Origin: Pseudescherichia sp032055545 | GTDB lineage: Bacteria > Pseudomonadota > Gammaproteobacteria > Enterobacterales > Enterobacteriaceae | Assembly: GCA_032055545.1 (NCBI GenBank) | Contig: DAMBQR010000018.1 | Span: 1 to 64,000 of the forward strand | Length of the DNA stretch: 64,000 nt | Direction of reading: 5' to 3' | Shown here: positions 63,285 through 64,000 of the stretch, one piece after another | How positions within the stretch are numbered: position 1 is the first letter of the stretch | Layout of the letters: each line of letters opens with the position of its first letter | The notes under the pieces: generated by a model | Told to the model about the DNA's origin: nothing | Database searches by the model: none | The model's input: only the letters and a program-made list of their open reading frames with translations | Program-made: the position numbers and the translations under genes

Positions 63285-63782
63285 GTTCTCTCCCCTGCCT
63301 TACGATAGTTCAATAGTGGCACGCTATTGCGACTACCGCCTGTCAGAATTTGCTTAAGAAAGCGAAAAACTACGTGCTCAAACATTTTATGTGCACTGCG
63401 TGGTTACAATTCGCCCAACGACATTCCCGAATCGCTACAAAAGAGCAATACGCGCTGCCGCACTCCAGGCCGGCAGAAAAGACAGGACAAACAGATTTTG
63501 CCAGGATCCCAGGCCCACTTTGCGCATGCGGCGGTGATACGCCACGCGTAAGTACCTGAACCGGAAACGTCTTGATAGTAAAACATCGCGGCGGCAAAAA
63601 CGTCTTTTTTAGCGCTATACGCCCGTCGCCTATGCCGAAACGTACTAAATTTTTGACCTTATGACCAGTACTGGAGAATATATCCTCTCCCAAACCCTGC
63701 TGGCATAGCGTCATCGTCATCGCTCAGTTAACATAGTGCTCTAAAGGCGCATCTGCGCTCTCATTTATTCAGGATACCTATT
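63285..63782. other. Gene-free gap between rssB and ychJ
   Basis: About 500 bases where E. coli has rssA. Short open frames occur on both strands, but none has a ribosome site or recognisable protein, and no patatin motif (GxSxG) remains. It must hold the rssB promoter on the minus strand and the ychJ promoter on the plus strand. Confidence 0.6.
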
Positions 63783-64000
63783 TTGTCGAACCGTTGTCCC
63801 TGCGGTAGCGCACTGGAGTATAGCGTATGTTGCCAGCCTTATCTGTCAGGCGTAGAAATTGCGCCCGATCCTGGCCATCTTATGCGTTCGCGCTATACGG
63901 CTTTTGTTGAAAAGCGCGCAGACTACCTGATCCAGACCTGGCACCCCTCCTGTCAGGCAGCGGCATTCCGTGAGGAGATCGAGTTAGGTTTTGCCGGGAC
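63783..64000 (+). CDS. ychJ: YchJ, SEC-C motif protein (5' part)
   Basis: The first 72 codons of the UPF0225 protein YchJ, cut by the window end. The N-terminal SEC-C zinc motif CPCGSALEYSVCC (about 5-17) is complete, and HLMRSRYTAFVEK follows, the start of the NTF2-like domain. The start codon is a TTG at 63783 with AGGA 8 bases upstream; no in-frame ATG occurs until Met 32. Function is unknown. In E. coli it lies next to purU, which would be further right. Confidence 0.88.
   Translation, partial: MSNRCPCGSALEYSVCCQPYLSGVEIAPDPGHLMRSRYTAFVEKRADYLIQTWHPSCQAAAFREEIELGFAG

Noticed and set aside
63370..63720. 116-codon minus-strand frame in the rssB-ychJ gap
   Set aside because: No ribosome site, no similarity to RssA or any family I know, and many rare codons; probably random.

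Overview
This is a chromosomal stretch of a member of the Enterobacteriaceae, related to but distinct from Escherichia coli and closest in style to the Enterobacter/Klebsiella/Kosakonia group. The family-level call rests on gene order and protein lengths. From sapA to ychJ the order follows the sap-fabI-rnb-osmB-pyrF-cysB-topA-trp-tonB-opp-adhE-hns-galU-rssB block of E. coli. Most proteins have the E. coli length within a few residues. The genus cannot be fixed from the sequence alone.

Layout. 1-3130: an accessory left flank with the HNH protein gene yajD, a LysR regulator and a divergent 14-helix-type (DHA2) MFS exporter; the first 70 bases hold an inverted repeat and a possible insertion-sequence end. 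3219-8504: sapABCDF, a five-gene ABC importer/exporter operon with overlapping genes. 8627-17674: fabI, yciW, rnb, pdeR, yciZ-yciT, osmB, and the opposing pyrF-yciH pair. 17856-21050: lapAB, pgpB and ribA (envelope lipid control and riboflavin), then a REP/BIME repeat. 21146-28266: acnA, the microprotein genes yciX and ymiA, cysB, topA. 28666-34781: yciN, sohB, yciK-btuR, rluB, and rnm-yciO followed by an unnamed lipoprotein gene. 34855-41597: the complete trp regulon unit: promoter/operator, leader peptide, attenuator and trpE-trpGD-trpCF-trpB-trpA. 41533-42801: an AT-rich acyltransferase-3 gene placed tail to tail with trpA where E. coli carries yciGFE. 42933-49134: ompW, yciCBA, tonB, yciI, yciY, clsA, yciU. 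49167-54806: oppABCDF. 55475-63284: ychE, adhE, tdk, hns, galU, rssB. 63783-end: the start of ychJ.

How the genes work together. Most of the window is housekeeping. Two peptide-type ABC systems (sap and opp) have the same subunit plan; opp carries two hairpins after oppA that could set oppA above the rest, and a CA-rich leader at the start codon of the kind bound by the small RNA GcvB. The trp unit has a 14-codon leader with tandem Trp codons and a canonical attenuator. Envelope homeostasis is represented by lapAB, pgpB, clsA, sohB, ompW, tonB and osmB; global regulation by cysB, hns, rssB (turnover of RpoS), pdeR (c-di-GMP) and topA (supercoiling).

Differences from E. coli are the places worth a second look: the yajD/LysR/MFS flank, the lipoprotein after yciO, the acyltransferase whose reading frame runs through the trp terminator into antisense trpA, the absence of kch between clsA and yciI, and the absence of rssA upstream of rssB. 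I found no rRNA, tRNA, CRISPR array, complete transposon or prophage, and no convincing undescribed multigene system. The most unusual locus is the trpA/acyltransferase junction.
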